A stretch of 64,000 bases of DNA from Rhodanobacter sp. FDAARGOS 1247 (lineage in GTDB: Bacteria; Pseudomonadota; Gammaproteobacteria; Xanthomonadales; Rhodanobacteraceae): NCBI RefSeq assembly GCF_016889805.1, contig NZ_CP069535.1:2604001-2668000 (forward strand), written 5' to 3'. Below the pieces are notes generated by a model that did not search any database, was not told where the DNA came from, and worked only from the letters and a program-made list of their open reading frames with translations. Numbering within the stretch: the stretch's first letter is position 1; the number at the start of each line of letters is the position of its first letter. Positions 35,297 to 44,891 of the stretch are shown piece by piece. The position numbers were made by a program, and so were the translations under genes.

Positions 35297-36741
35297 TACG
35301 CTACCTCGAAAGTCGCTTCGCCGGCGACGTGCGGCAAGACGATGTGGATGGTGGTGCCGCGGCCGGGCTCGCTGTCGATGCTGGCCAGTCCGCGGGACTG
35401 CACGATGAAACCGAAGATGGTGCTGAGGCCCAGGCCGGTGCCCTTGCCGACCGGCTTGGTGGTGAAGAATGGCTCGAAGGCCTTGCGGCGAACTTCCTCG
35501 CTCATGCCGATGCCGTTGTCGATCACTCGCAGATGCACGTAGTCGCCGTCCGGCAGGCCTTGCATGGGGTGATCGGCATCGATGTGCAGGTCGTCCACGC
35601 CGATGACGATGCGCCCACCGTCAGGCATCGCATCGCGCGCGTTGACGACCAGGTTCAATATCGTGTTTTCCATCTGGTTCGCGTCGCACAGCACGGGCCG
35701 ACGCGAGTCGAGCCGGTAATCGATTTCCACGCCGCTGCCCACCGAATGCTCCAGCAGCGGGTGGATGTCGCGAACCAGCACATCCAGCCGGAGCGACCGG
35801 GGCGACAGCGGCTGTTGCCGCGCGAAGCTGAGCAGGCGCTGGGTCAGGCTGGCGGCCCGACCGATGCCGTCCTGCGCCACGTCGAGGTAGTGCCTGATCC
35901 GCTGTTCCCGCGCTTCGTGGCCATCGTGTGACTCGCGCTCGCGCGGCGGCGAGGCGGGCGTGCCATTCGCCGACGGGTCACCCTGCAGCAGCTTCTGTTG
36001 CAGCAGGGTGAGACTGCTCTTGATGATCATCAGCAGATTGTTGAAGTCGTGCGCGATGCCGCCGGAAAGCTGGCCGATGGCTTCCATCTTCTGGCTCTGC
36101 CGCAGCGCCTCCTCGGTCCGTGCCCGCTGCGCCATCTCGATGTTGAGTCGCTCGTTGGCGTCGGCCAGTTCGGTGGCGCGCCGATGCAGCGCATCGTTGG
36201 CGCGGGTCAGCACGCCCTGCGCCACCGCCAGCACGGCAAGCATCAGCACCGCCATGATGGTCAAGAGCGCCACGCCGCTGTAGCGAGTCAGTTGCACCAT
36301 CAGCGGCGTGTCTGCGGCGCGCAGATATACCCGGCCGACCGTGGTGGCACCCTGGCGCGCCGGCACTTCCACCAGTTGCCGCTGCTGCGGCGCGCGGTCG
36401 TCGGCGGCCAGGCTGTCCGCGATCGGCTCGCTGCCCGCCCGCTGGAAGCCGGCCACCTGGCGGTGCGCCTCGTTGTACACCGCCGCCGCATCCAGCCGGG
36501 GGTCGAGCATCAGGGCGTTCACGTATTCCTGTGCGGCCGCGCGGTCATCGAACGCGATCGCCGCGGTCACGCTGGCGGCCAGGATGTTGGCCTGGGTGAT
36601 CAGCTGGTGTCGCCGCTCGACCCGCGCCGAATGGTATTGGTAGGCAGCGGCAAGCGCGCCGGCGATCAGCAGCATGCCGGCCGCGACCAGCAGCATCACG
36701 GGCCGGAACGTGTAGGGCCGGCGGTCCGCGCGTGCCTTCAT
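35296..36741 (-). CDS. membrane histidine kinase with CHASE8-type sensor
   Basis: A 481-residue kinase. Membrane segments lie at about 13-35 and 153-177; between them the periplasmic part (ILAASVTAAIAFDDRAAAQEYVNALMLDPRLDAAAVY) is of the CHASE8 type found in the cyclase YfiN. A short linker precedes HisKA with His231 (GGIAHDFNNLL) and an ATPase domain with NLVVNARDAM, DNGIGM and GTGLGLS. It is translated from an ATGA overlap with yfiR. The expected model is that periplasmic YfiR binds the sensor, as with YfiN, but the output is phosphorylation rather than cyclic di-GMP. Confidence 0.88.
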   Translation of the reverse strand: MKARADRRPYTFRPVMLLVAAGMLLIAGALAAAYQYHSARVERRHQLITQANILAASVTAAIAFDDRAAAQEYVNALMLDPRLDAAAVYNEAHRQVAGFQRAGSEPIADSLAADDRAPQQRQLVEVPARQGATTVGRVYLRAADTPLMVQLTRYSGVALLTIMAVLMLAVLAVAQGVLTRANDALHRRATELADANERLNIEMAQRARTEEALRQSQKMEAIGQLSGGIAHDFNNLLMIIKSSLTLLQQKLLQGDPSANGTPASPPRERESHDGHEAREQRIRHYLDVAQDGIGRAASLTQRLLSFARQQPLSPRSLRLDVLVRDIHPLLEHSVGSGVEIDYRLDSRRPVLCDANQMENTILNLVVNARDAMPDGGRIVIGVDDLHIDADHPMQGLPDGDYVHLRVIDNGIGMSEEVRRKAFEPFFTTKPVGKGTGLGLSTIFGFIVQSRGLASIDSEPGRGTTIHIVLPHVAGEATFEVA

Positions 36742-37391
36742 CGCGAATTGACCTTCAGGGCCAAGCTCAACAGCTTCGAACTGATCGTGAGATGGTTGCG
36801 TGCGGCGGCGGCGATATTGATCTCGAAGCCGACCCGGCCCCGGCGTATCACGAACTGCACGATGCCCCGCTCATCCGGCGCGGCGGAGTCGACCACGGTC
36901 AGCACCGGCTTGCCGTCCACCGCAGCCAGCGCCTGCCGCGTGGTCTGCGCCGGCAACTGGCCGATGAAGGCGATCTGGCAACCCGCGTCGGCCGTCAGCG
37001 CATCCAGCCGGAGCACTTCAAAGGCATGCGTGCCGAAGCGACGCCCGACCACCGCGTCGGCGAGAAAGCCGCGGAACGGATCGTCGCCGACCACGCAGAT
37101 CCTGAAAGGCACATCGGGGCTGGCGAACTCCCCTGGCGGCCAGTTGACGAAGGGCGCCAGCTTGTAGAGATACGTCGCCTTGACCGCGTACTCCAGCGAG
37201 ATCGCCGCTGGCGCCGGCGACGCCTGTCGTGGCAATTGCACCGCGTTCGCCGCCGCCACACCCGCCGCGTACAGCAGCAGGACGACCAGACAGGCCGGGC
37301 CGCGGGCATGCACTGCGCGCCATCCCGTGCGCAACGCGGCCACGGCACGCAGGGCGTGTCCGGACGCGGCGCGATGGGGCGGGATCGGCAT
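36738..37391 (-). CDS. YfiR family periplasmic protein (DUF4154)
   Basis: A 217-residue exported protein. A long, positively charged N-terminus precedes a hydrophobic signal (about 33-48); the mature part begins near SLEYAVKATYLYKLAPFVNWP, the hallmark of YfiR. RICVVGDDPF and GKPVLTVVD, and the C-terminal GRVGFEINIAAAARNHLTISSKLLSLA, complete the domain. In Pseudomonas, YfiR represses the cyclase YfiN in the periplasm. Here it lies between a TonB-dependent receptor (4 bases upstream) and a CHASE8 kinase (overlapping), which suggests it relays a signal from the outer membrane. Confidence 0.9.
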   Translation of the reverse strand: MPIPPHRAASGHALRAVAALRTGWRAVHARGPACLVVLLLYAAGVAAANAVQLPRQASPAPAAISLEYAVKATYLYKLAPFVNWPPGEFASPDVPFRICVVGDDPFRGFLADAVVGRRFGTHAFEVLRLDALTADAGCQIAFIGQLPAQTTRQALAAVDGKPVLTVVDSAAPDERGIVQFVIRRGRVGFEINIAAAARNHLTISSKLLSLALKVNSR

Positions 37392-37395
37392 GTGC

Positions 37396-39330
37396 TCAGA
37401 ATTTCAGGCGGGCATCGAACAGCACGCTGCGTCCGATGCGGTCGCTGTCCGGGAACACGTATTCCTGATGCCACGAGTGCAGCAGGCTGGAGCCGGACAA
37501 GGCGAGATCCAGTTTCTCATTCACCCGCCAGGCCAGTCGCGCGTCGAGCTCCACGTAGCCGGGCACCTTCGGGTCCGGCAAGGCGCTGACCCCGCGCAGT
37601 TCGGCCACCAGGGTCCAGCGATCCGAGAGGTTCATCACCGAGCGGATGAAACCGTGACGCTCGGGGTCATCGCCAGCCTGCGACAGGCCCAGCAGGCCGC
37701 TCGCACCCGGCTTGAAGCGCAGCCGTTGCCGCTGCGTGGCGAAGCCCGCGCCCAGACGCCAGGAGTCGCCGATCGCGTAGCTGCCCCAGGCTTCCAGCCC
37801 CCAGGTATGGCCTTCCATGCCATTGCCCCACAGCAAGGGAAGCAGCGTGGGGGAATACTCGATGGTCCGCAGGTCGTCGTAGACGTTGTAGTACATCGAA
37901 ACCGATACGGTCGCCCGGGTGGCCACCTGTGCCCGCCAGCCGGCTTCGTAGGCGGTCAGCTGCTCGCGCCTGAAATCCGGATTGCCGACCAGGAAGGTGG
38001 TCGAGCCGAGTTTCTCGATGACATCCTGGTCGAACGGCGTGGGCGTGCGCACCGCGCGCGAAGCGGCCGCCCACAGCAGCACGTTCCCGCCCGGCTTCCA
38101 TGACAGTTTTCCACTGGGCATCAGCGACACGCCCGAGTAGGGATCGTCCTCGGCCTTGAGGCCCAGCGTCAGCTGCACGCGCGGGCCCAGTCCGATCTGG
38201 TCCTGCACGAACGCGTTCGCCAGGTTCTGCGTGTTCACCGCCGGGTCCCACAGCAGTGAACTGGCCGGACTGATCCGCGGCTTGATGTCGTAGCGGTAGT
38301 TCCGGTTGCCGGCGCCCCAGACGACCTGGTTGTGTTCGCCCAGCGCGAAGTTGTGCTGTAGCTCGATGTCCCAGGTGTCGAGCGCGAAGCCGTCTCCAGT
38401 GGCGTCGTTGCGACGATGCACATGGTCGTAATAAGCCTGCACCTGGAAGCTCGAGGTGTCGCTGATCGCGTGCTGCCAGCGCGCCAGCACGTCGCCTTCG
38501 GTGCTGCGCGAATCGGCCGCGCCGGCCTGCTCGACGCGGCCATCGTGCAGGTCGCCCTGCAGCATGACGGCATCTGCCGCGCCGGCATCCCAGTCCAGCC
38601 GGAAACCGACCTGCGGATTGCTCCAGCCGTTGCGCGCGTCGTGCCCGGCGCTGTTGTCGAACGAATCCCGGCGAAAGTCCCGTGCGTAGACGCGGTAATG
38701 CGCGTGTTGTCCCAGCACGCCGCCATATTGCACGGACGCCTCACGCTGCAGGTTGCCCACGCCCACGTGCAGCACCCCGCCCCGGGTATCGGCAGCCTTG
38801 CGGGTGATGATGTTGATCACGCCGTTGACGGCGTTGGCGCCCCACAGCGCACCACCGGGACCGCTGATGACCTCGATGCGCTCGATGTTCTCGGGCAGCA
38901 CGTACTGATCATCCCAGTACATGCCGGAGAAGATCGGCGAATACACGCTGCGGCCGTCGATCAGCACCAGCAGCTTGTTGGGGAAATTCTGCGCGGCGTT
39001 GTTGCCGCTGAAACCTCGCGCGGTGATCACGTAGTTGCTGGGGCTGGTCTGGAAGACCGCCAGGTTGGGCGCGAGCCGCAGGATGTCCGGCAGGTTGGTG
39101 GCGCCCGATCGCAGGATGTCGTCGTGGCCGATCACGTACACCGCTGCCGCGGCATCGCCCAGCGGCTCGGGGGTCTTCGCCACCGAGGAGACCACCACCT
39201 TGCCCAGATCCTCCAGCGAAAGATGGCTGAGATCCTGCGGCAGTGACACGGCGCCGGCCACGTCGACCGACAGCGCCAACAGGCCCAGCGCGACCACGCC
39301 GGGCCGACACGCGCGCATCGCCGTGCTCAT
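37396..39330 (-). CDS. TonB-dependent outer-membrane receptor
   Basis: A 644-residue receptor of the BtuB/CirA type, shorter than the phytase-linked one. Signal peptide to about residue 27; LSLEDLGKVVVSSVAKTPEPL is a common N-terminal pattern of such receptors before the plug. Plug landmarks are ILRLAPNLAVFQTSPSNYVITARGFSG, LLVLIDGRSVY and ENIERIEVISGPGGALWGANAVNGVINI. The barrel ends in FDARLKF. The ligand is unknown. The start at 39330 follows AAGGA; the further open frame begins with TTG and is less likely. First gene of the YfiR/kinase operon. Confidence 0.9.
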   Translation of the reverse strand: MSTAMRACRPGVVALGLLALSVDVAGAVSLPQDLSHLSLEDLGKVVVSSVAKTPEPLGDAAAAVYVIGHDDILRSGATNLPDILRLAPNLAVFQTSPSNYVITARGFSGNNAAQNFPNKLLVLIDGRSVYSPIFSGMYWDDQYVLPENIERIEVISGPGGALWGANAVNGVINIITRKAADTRGGVLHVGVGNLQREASVQYGGVLGQHAHYRVYARDFRRDSFDNSAGHDARNGWSNPQVGFRLDWDAGAADAVMLQGDLHDGRVEQAGAADSRSTEGDVLARWQHAISDTSSFQVQAYYDHVHRRNDATGDGFALDTWDIELQHNFALGEHNQVVWGAGNRNYRYDIKPRISPASSLLWDPAVNTQNLANAFVQDQIGLGPRVQLTLGLKAEDDPYSGVSLMPSGKLSWKPGGNVLLWAAASRAVRTPTPFDQDVIEKLGSTTFLVGNPDFRREQLTAYEAGWRAQVATRATVSVSMYYNVYDDLRTIEYSPTLLPLLWGNGMEGHTWGLEAWGSYAIGDSWRLGAGFATQRQRLRFKPGASGLLGLSQAGDDPERHGFIRSVMNLSDRWTLVAELRGVSALPDPKVPGYVELDARLAWRVNEKLDLALSGSSLLHSWHQEYVFPDSDRIGRSVLFDARLKF

Positions 39331-39491
39331 GTCGCGATCCTTACGCAAGCGCTACCCGAACAGCACATGAAAGCCCCCTGGCACGACCTGGCACGCCCCG
39401 GATGCCGGCATCGGGCGATATTATGCCGCCGATGCTCATGGCGACATGTCTAGGGCTTCTTCACATTTCGCAGTGGCGCCTGCCCACGCCT

Positions 39492-39515
39492 TGTGTCAGG
39501 CGCTGTGTCAGGCGC
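39492..39515. repeat. 12-bp tandem repeat downstream of dapE
   Basis: TGTGTCAGGCGC occurs twice in direct succession 12 bases after the dapE stop. It is outside any gene; the 196-base gap between dapE and the receptor gene holds nothing else I can support. Confidence 0.6.
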
Positions 39516-39526
39516 TCGCCCCGCGC

Positions 39527-40660
39527 CTATCCCAGCAGGCGTTCGCACACCGCCCGATACAGCGCCGGAAGCGCGTCCAGATCGGCCACGTCCACGCATT
39601 CGTCCACCTTGTGGATGGTGGCGTTGACCGGGCCGAGCTCGACGACTTCGGCACCCATCGGGGCGACGAAGCGACCGTCGGAGGTACCGCCCCCGGTGCT
39701 CTGCTCGGGATCGATGCCGCACAGCTCGCGGCAGACCGCCACCACGGTTTCGCGCAGGACACCGCCGGCTGGCGTGAGGAAGGGTTCGCCGGAGAGGTTC
39801 CAGTCCAGCGCGAAGTCCAGGCCGTGTCGTTGCAGGATCGCCTCAGTGCGGGCACGCAGATCCTCGGCGCGGCTGGCGGTGCAGTAGCGGAAGTTGATCA
39901 GCGCGGTGAGTTCGCCGGGGATCACGTTGGTGGCGCCGGTGCCGGCGTTGAGATTGGAGAACTGGAACGAGGTGGGCGGGAAGTCGCCATTGCCTTCGTC
40001 CCAGCGTTCGGCAGCCAGTTCGGCCAGCGCGGGGGCAAATGCATGGATCGGGTTCAGCGCCTTCTCCGGATACGCCACGTGGCCCTGCACGCCCCGCACC
40101 ACCAGCGTGCCGGACAGCGATCCGCGGCGGCCCACGCGAATCAGGTCGCCCAGCCGTTCCTTCGAGGACGGTTCGCCCACCACGCACCAGTCGATGCGTT
40201 CGCCGCGTTCGCGAAAGTGTTCGACCACCCGCCGCACGCCGTCGAGATTGGTCGGACCTTCCTCGTCGCTGGTCAGCAGCAGGCCGACGCGGCCACCATG
40301 CGCGGGATGCGCCGCCACGAACTGCTCAAGCGCCACCACCATCGCGGCAACCGAGCCCTTCATGTCGGCCGCGCCTCGGCCGTATAGACGTCCGTTCCGG
40401 ACGGTCGGCTCGAACGGCGGACTTTGCCAGGAGGCTTCCGGGCCGCTGGGCACCACGTCGGTGTGGCCGAGGAACGCCAGCGTCGGGCCGGCGTCGCCAT
40501 GGGTGGCCCACAGGTTGTCGACTTCACCGTAGCGCAGGTGCTCGACGCGAAAACCCGCACGCGCCAGCCGTTCGCCGATCAGCGGCAGGCAACCGGCATC
40601 TTCCGGCGTTACCGAACGGCGGCGGATCAGCTCACAGGCAAGCTCGAAGACGTCGGACAT
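39527..40660 (-). CDS. dapE: succinyl-diaminopimelate desuccinylase
   Basis: A 377-residue M20 dizinc hydrolase that frees LL-diaminopimelate for lysine and cell-wall synthesis. Zinc ligands are seen in [19 protein letters not shown] and DEEGP, and in the C-terminal [11 protein letters not shown]; substrate-binding GTSDGRF and the dimerisation lid (about 180-290) are typical. The ATG at 40660 is preferred; the frame opens six bases earlier with GTG. It ends a same-strand run that begins with dapD, with three unrelated genes between. Confidence 0.95.
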   Translation of the reverse strand: MSDVFELACELIRRRSVTPEDAGCLPLIGERLARAGFRVEHLRYGEVDNLWATHGDAGPTLAFLGHTDVVPSGPEASWQSPPFEPTVRNGRLYGRGAADMKGSVAAMVVALEQFVAAHPAHGGRVGLLLTSDEEGPTNLDGVRRVVEHFRERGERIDWCVVGEPSSKERLGDLIRVGRRGSLSGTLVVRGVQGHVAYPEKALNPIHAFAPALAELAAERWDEGNGDFPPTSFQFSNLNAGTGATNVIPGELTALINFRYCTASRAEDLRARTEAILQRHGLDFALDWNLSGEPFLTPAGGVLRETVVAVCRELCGIDPEQSTGGGTSDGRFVAPMGAEVVELGPVNATIHKVDECVDVADLDALPALYRAVCERLLG

Positions 40661-40722
40661 GGGCACTCGCGATAGTCACGCAGGGCAATACCGCAGCATA
40701 CCAAGCGCGCCCTGCCCGGGGC

Positions 40723-41787
40723 TCAACCGGTCAACACCACGCCCAGCAGATGGCCCACCCCGTAGGTGATCGCGGCGGCCGCGGCGGTGATGCCGAACTG
40801 GCGGGCGATCGAGAACAGCATGCTGCGCCCGGTGAACAGCGAGGTGCCGATGCCGATCAGGGCCAGCCCGGCGGCGGTGGAGCACGCGCTGGCCAGCATG
40901 GCGACATCGCCGCCGAGGAAGAAGTACGGCGCCACCGGAAACAGCGCGCCACAGGCGAACAGGCAGAACGAGGAGATCGCCGCGCCCCAGGCCGAGCCGC
41001 CCAGTTCAGCCGGGTCGACGCCCAGGTCTTCGCGCACCAGCATGTCCAGCGCCGCGCGCGGCGTTTCGGCCACGTGCCCGGCCAGGTGTTCGGCCGCCGC
41101 CGGTTCCAGTCCCTTGTCGCGATAGATGCCGGCGATGTGTGCCAGGCCGTCTTCCGGCGCCACTGCCAGGCGCTCGGCGCGCTCGGTGATCTGCGCCTGG
41201 TAGAACTCGCGCGAACTGTTGACCGACAGCCATTCGCCCAGCGCCATCGAGCATGCCCCGGCGACCAGTCCGGCCAGACCGGCCAGCAGCACGGCGCGAT
41301 CACCCGAGGCGGCACCGGCCATGCCCATCACCAGGCTGACGTTGGAAACCAGTCCGTCGTTGGCGCCGAGCACGGCGGCACGCAAGGTGTTGCCGCTCTG
41401 GGCGCGATGGCGCAAGCCGTGCGGACCGGCCGGCTGCGGCAACGGGAAATGGTCGCGATGGCCGCTGCGGTCGACCGGCGTAACGGCATGGTCGGCGTGT
41501 TCCAGCCGCACCACGGTCGGCATCACGAACTCGGTGCCGAAGCGCTGCGCGAACCAGCTCAGCGTGCGCACGCGCAAGCCGATCCGCGGCGACGGCACGG
41601 CCTCGCCCAGTTCGCGCAGGCGCTCCTCCCAGAACTGCGCATTGGCCCGCTCGCCCGCCGCGATGCGTCGATAGGCCTGGCCCAGTCGCGCATCATCGGC
41701 CAGCTCGGCCAGCCGCGCGTACAGTGCGGCGTTGTCGCGCTCGATGCGAAGGTTGCTGCGGAAGCGGCGGATGCGGTGCGTACTCAT
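40723..41787 (-). CDS. ferritin-like domain fused to VIT1/CCC1 family metal transporter
   Basis: A 354-residue inner-membrane protein. Residues about 8-55 look like a rubrerythrin-type helical pair (RIERDNAALYARLAELADDARLGQAYRRIAAGERANAQFW), although the usual histidine of ExxH is not evident. Residues about 135-354 form a VIT1 domain with LGANDGLVSNVSLVMGMAGA and GEWLSVNSSREFY, and about five membrane segments. Family members export iron or manganese from the cytoplasm. It lies five bases after a DUF2165 membrane-protein gene. Confidence 0.87.
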   Translation of the reverse strand: MSTHRIRRFRSNLRIERDNAALYARLAELADDARLGQAYRRIAAGERANAQFWEERLRELGEAVPSPRIGLRVRTLSWFAQRFGTEFVMPTVVRLEHADHAVTPVDRSGHRDHFPLPQPAGPHGLRHRAQSGNTLRAAVLGANDGLVSNVSLVMGMAGAASGDRAVLLAGLAGLVAGACSMALGEWLSVNSSREFYQAQITERAERLAVAPEDGLAHIAGIYRDKGLEPAAAEHLAGHVAETPRAALDMLVREDLGVDPAELGGSAWGAAISSFCLFACGALFPVAPYFFLGGDVAMLASACSTAAGLALIGIGTSLFTGRSMLFSIARQFGITAAAAAITYGVGHLLGVVLTG

Positions 41788-41792
41788 CGTGG

Positions 41793-42290
41793 TCAGTCGT
41801 CGAGCCCGTCGTCGCGCTGGCCCAGGTAGACCAGCGCCAGCAGCAGCACCACGACGAAACGGAACGCGCTGGCCAGTCCGTTCCACTGGCTGGACATCCA
41901 CATGCCAAACCATTCGCCGCCGATCGCCATGAAACCGCCCAGCCACAGCAGCACCCCGACGCCGAGGCCGGCCACGGCGAGGCGCTTGGCACGATGGAAC
42001 TGCGCGGCCGGTGAACGGCGTGCGCGCCACAGGCGCCACGTCCCCAATCCGCACAGCACGGCGGCCAATGTTTCGGTGGCGATGATCAGCACGTAGGCCG
42101 CATGCTGCAGCAGCGGCGCTTGGATCGCGCGGTAGTGGATGGTGGCGTCGGGGAAGATCGAGTCCATCGCCAGCACGTGCTGCACGAAGACCAGGTTGCT
42201 GCCGTAGTCGGTGAGGTTGCCGAATGCGACCAGAGCCAGCCACAGCGCGATCGTCGCCATCAGCCCGATCTTCGAAAGCCGCGTCGGCAT
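41793..42290 (-). CDS. DUF2165 small membrane protein
   Basis: A 165-residue protein with about four membrane segments: near 8-25, 65-85, 105-122 and 138-157. FGNLTDYGSNLVFVQHVLAMDSIFPDATIHYRAI is the family signature, as is GGEWFGMWMSSQWNG. No function is known. It begins one base before the ArsC-like gene stop region and precedes the VIT transporter closely, so all three are probably on one mRNA. Confidence 0.82.
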   Translation of the reverse strand: MPTRLSKIGLMATIALWLALVAFGNLTDYGSNLVFVQHVLAMDSIFPDATIHYRAIQAPLLQHAAYVLIIATETLAAVLCGLGTWRLWRARRSPAAQFHRAKRLAVAGLGVGVLLWLGGFMAIGGEWFGMWMSSQWNGLASAFRFVVVLLLALVYLGQRDDGLDD

Positions 42291-42291
42291 G

Positions 42292-42654
42292 TCAGCGGCC
42301 GAACAGTTTCTTGAAGCCGTTGTCGCTGAAGCCCACGCTCACCGTGCCGTCGGGCTGTACCACTACCGGGCGGCGGATCAGCGCGGGATATTCCTTCAGC
42401 AGCAGCGTCCACTCCGGATCGCTGCCGGGGTTCTTGCGCTGCGGCAGCAGGTTGCGCCAGGTGGTCGAGGACTTGTTGACCAGCTTCTCCCAGCCGCCGA
42501 GCTGCGCGGCCCAGTCTTTCAGCGTCGCCGCCGGCACCGGATTGGTGCGGTAGTCGACGAAGTCGTGCGCCACCTCGAAACGGGCCAGCCAGTTGCGCGC
42601 CTTGCGGCAGGTGTCGCAGGTGGGGAGGCCGTAGAGGGTCGTGAGCTGGGTCAT
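42292..42654 (-). CDS. ArsC/Spx-like (YffB type) thioredoxin-fold protein
   Basis: A 120-residue protein with a CxxC active site (Cys13-Asp-Thr-Cys16) in TLYGLPTCDTCRKARNWL, DFVDYRTNPV, and the ArsC-type conserved region RRPVVVQPDGTVSVGF. This YffB branch often sits beside dapD or dapE in gammaproteobacteria; it is unlikely to be a true arsenate reductase. Probably a glutathione-dependent reductase of unknown target. Confidence 0.88.
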   Translation of the reverse strand: MTQLTTLYGLPTCDTCRKARNWLARFEVAHDFVDYRTNPVPAATLKDWAAQLGGWEKLVNKSSTTWRNLLPQRKNPGSDPEWTLLLKEYPALIRRPVVVQPDGTVSVGFSDNGFKKLFGR

Positions 42655-42668
42655 GTTCTTGTCGAGAA

Positions 42669-42853
42669 GTAAGTGGAGAGGAGTGAGAAGTGAGAGAGAG
42701 CCTGGTGACACCTGCTGGAAACGTCGCGTCTGCGACAGCCATGTTTTACACGACGGAAGGCGCTGGATTCCCGCTTTCGCAGGAATGACGGATCAAGGGC
42801 GAGTCGTGAGCTCTGCCGTGCCGCGCTCTCACTTCTCACCCCTCTCCACTCAC
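42669..42853. repeat. 185-bp element bounded by 28-bp inverted repeats
   Basis: The arms at 42669-42696 and 42826-42853 match as inverted repeats at 26 of 28 positions. The interior includes GGATTCCCGCTTTCGCAGG (about 42766-42784) followed by AATGACGG, a dispersed repeat type familiar in Xanthomonadales. It fills the gap between dapD and the ArsC-like gene and reaches four bases into the dapD stop end. Confidence 0.75.
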
Positions 42854-43692
42854 TCCTCGCCATACCGTCGCAGCAACTCGTTGATGCTGGTCTTGCCACG
42901 GGTCTTCTCGTCCACCTGCTTGACGATGATCGCGGCGTACAGGCTGTGGCTGCCGTCCTTTGCGGGCAGGCTGCCGGCCACCACCACGCTGCCGGCCGGC
43001 ACGCGACCGTAACTCACCTCGCCGGTGGCGCGGTTGTAGATGCGGGTGGACTGCCCCAGGAACACGCCCATGCCGATCACGCTGCCCTTCTCCACCACCA
43101 CGCCTTCGACCACTTCGGAGCGCGCACCGATGAAGCAGCCGTCCTCGATGATGGTGGGGTTGGCCTGCAGCGGCTCCAGCACGCCGCCGATGCCGACGCC
43201 GCCGGACAGGTGCACGCCGGCGCCGATCTGCGCGCAGGAGCCTACCGTGGCCCAGGTGTCGATCATGCTGCCGGCACCGACATGGGCGCCGATGTTGACG
43301 TAGCTGGGCATCAGTACGGCGTCTCTGGCGATGTGCGCGCCGCGGCGCACCAGCGCCCCGGGTACCACGCGTGCACCGAGCTGCTCCAGCTCGGTGTCAT
43401 CGCCGTGGGCGAAGCGCAGCGGAACCTTGTCGAAGGCCTGGGCCGGACCACCGTCGACCACGCGGTTGTCGTTGATGCGGAAGTACAGCAGCACCGCCTT
43501 CTTGATCCACTGGTTCACCGTCCAGCCGCCGTGGCCGTCCGGCTCGGCCACCCGGCGCTCGCCGGATTCCAGCAGGTCGAGGACCTGGCCGATCGCCGGA
43601 CGCAGACGGGTCTCGATCTCGGCCGGGTTCAGCGTGTTGCGACGTTCAAAGGCTTCGTCGATCAGGGTTTCGATGGCTTGCATGGGGTTCAT
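42850..43692 (-). CDS. dapD: tetrahydrodipicolinate N-succinyltransferase
   Basis: A 280-residue left-handed beta-helix acyltransferase of the diaminopimelate/lysine pathway, using succinyl-CoA. The hexapeptide-repeat part runs from about 105 to 230 ([46 protein letters not shown], then [29 protein letters not shown]). The start is either 43692 or 43683; neither has a good ribosome-binding site. First gene of the run leading to dapE. Confidence 0.94.
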   Translation of the reverse strand: MNPMQAIETLIDEAFERRNTLNPAEIETRLRPAIGQVLDLLESGERRVAEPDGHGGWTVNQWIKKAVLLYFRINDNRVVDGGPAQAFDKVPLRFAHGDDTELEQLGARVVPGALVRRGAHIARDAVLMPSYVNIGAHVGAGSMIDTWATVGSCAQIGAGVHLSGGVGIGGVLEPLQANPTIIEDGCFIGARSEVVEGVVVEKGSVIGMGVFLGQSTRIYNRATGEVSYGRVPAGSVVVAGSLPAKDGSHSLYAAIIVKQVDEKTRGKTSINELLRRYGEE

Positions 43693-43826
43693 TCGCAGAA
43701 GATGATGATGACGGTCGGCCGGTGCGGCCACCAAGAATACAGGCCGGATCGGCATTTGCCTGCCCGGATTCATCCGTATTTGACGACGGCGCATCCATTG
43801 TTTCACAGCACTCAACGGAGTCGGAA

Positions 43827-44381
43827 ATGAACCAGATCAAGATTGGCGTGATGGTGGGAAGCCTGCGCATGGATTCGTTCAATCGCCGACTGGCCCGGGC
43901 CGTGGAGAAGCTGGCTCCCGACGATCTCGCCTTCCGGCACATCCAGATCAACGACCTGCCGCTGTACTCGCAGGATTTCGATGCGGCCTACCCCGCTGCC
44001 GCCACCCGACTGAAGAAGGACATCGAGTCCGTCGATGCCCTGCTCTTCGCCACGCCCGAATACAACCGCTCGATTCCGGGCGTGCTGAAGAATGCGATCG
44101 ATATCGCTTCGCGACCCTGGGGCACCAACTCGTTCGCCGGCAAGCCCGCGGCCGTCATCGGCGCCTCGATCGGTTCCACCGGCACCGCCCTGGCGCAGCA
44201 GCATCTGCGCAACGTGCTCGCCTACCTGGACATGCCCGTGCTGGCCCAACCGGAGGTGTTCATCCATTTCAAGGAAGATCTTGTCGGCGAGGATGGCAGC
44301 ATCGGCAATGATGGAACCCGGAAATTCCTGCAGGGCTTTGTCGACAACTATGTCGCCTGGGTCAGGCGATTCGTTCGGTAA
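43827..44381 (+). CDS. NADPH-dependent FMN reductase
   Basis: A 184-residue flavodoxin-fold enzyme. [13 protein letters not shown] at residues 11-23 binds the FMN phosphate, and [21 protein letters not shown] is the family signature around residues 75-95. It reduces quinones, chromate or azo compounds in known relatives (ChrR, AzoR-like); the actual substrate here is open. The ATG follows CGGAG closely. It is divergent from dapD. The 225-base gap downstream to the next gene holds no element I can support apart from that gene's ribosome-binding site. Confidence 0.9.
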   Translation: MNQIKIGVMVGSLRMDSFNRRLARAVEKLAPDDLAFRHIQINDLPLYSQDFDAAYPAAATRLKKDIESVDALLFATPEYNRSIPGVLKNAIDIASRPWGTNSFAGKPAAVIGASIGSTGTALAQQHLRNVLAYLDMPVLAQPEVFIHFKEDLVGEDGSIGNDGTRKFLQGFVDNYVAWVRRFVR

Positions 44382-44606
44382 GCAAGAAGCGCGACGCGTG
44401 CGCTGGTCGCGTCGGCACGGCGCTGCCGGAAACTGTCGCGGCTTCCTGACTTTCGGGTGCTCCGATCAGCGGATCGAACAGGCGATCGGGAGCAACTCCC
44501 TTCACCATCACGAGACGTCCTGCGGGTCCATGATGCATCCGTACCCGCACGTGCAACCGGAACGCGCGAGGGGTACCGTTTCGTCATCTCCCCTTGGAGG
44601 AAGCCC

Positions 44607-44891
44607 ATGCACGAGCAGATCAGTCAAGGCTCCATGGTTTTCGTCACCGATGGTGCCGACGGCATCGGTGCCGTGCGGGAGATCAGGCGCGGCTTGCCCG
44701 AGCTGCTGGTCTACATCGAAAACGCCGGAGACTTCGTGATACCGATATCGGCCGTCAAGGATGTTCATTCCGGCAAGGTCGTGCTGGATTTCGACAGGCT
44801 GGATCTGCGCCTGCGCAATGCCATCCGCCATGCGCGCGATGCGGAAGACCGCAATTACGTTGCACCGGCTTCGGGGGAAGAGGAAGAATAG
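44607..44891 (+). CDS. small acidic protein, PRC-barrel/DUF2171-like
   Basis: A 94-residue cytoplasmic protein with a strong GGAGG site. MVFVTDGADGIGAVREI, LLVYIENAGDFVIPISAVKDVHSGKVVLDFDRLD is a beta-rich pattern like PRC-barrel or DUF2171 proteins, followed by a charged helix and an acidic tail (EEEE). I do not recognise a function. It is followed by a structured 75-base gap and a small membrane protein gene. Confidence 0.65.
   Translation: MHEQISQGSMVFVTDGADGIGAVREIRRGLPELLVYIENAGDFVIPISAVKDVHSGKVVLDFDRLDLRLRNAIRHARDAEDRNYVAPASGEEEE

Noticed and set aside
42292..42654. Arsenate reductase (arsC)
   Set aside because: The CxxC and overall sequence fit the YffB branch, and no arsenic resistance genes are nearby; the site next to dapD is typical of that branch.
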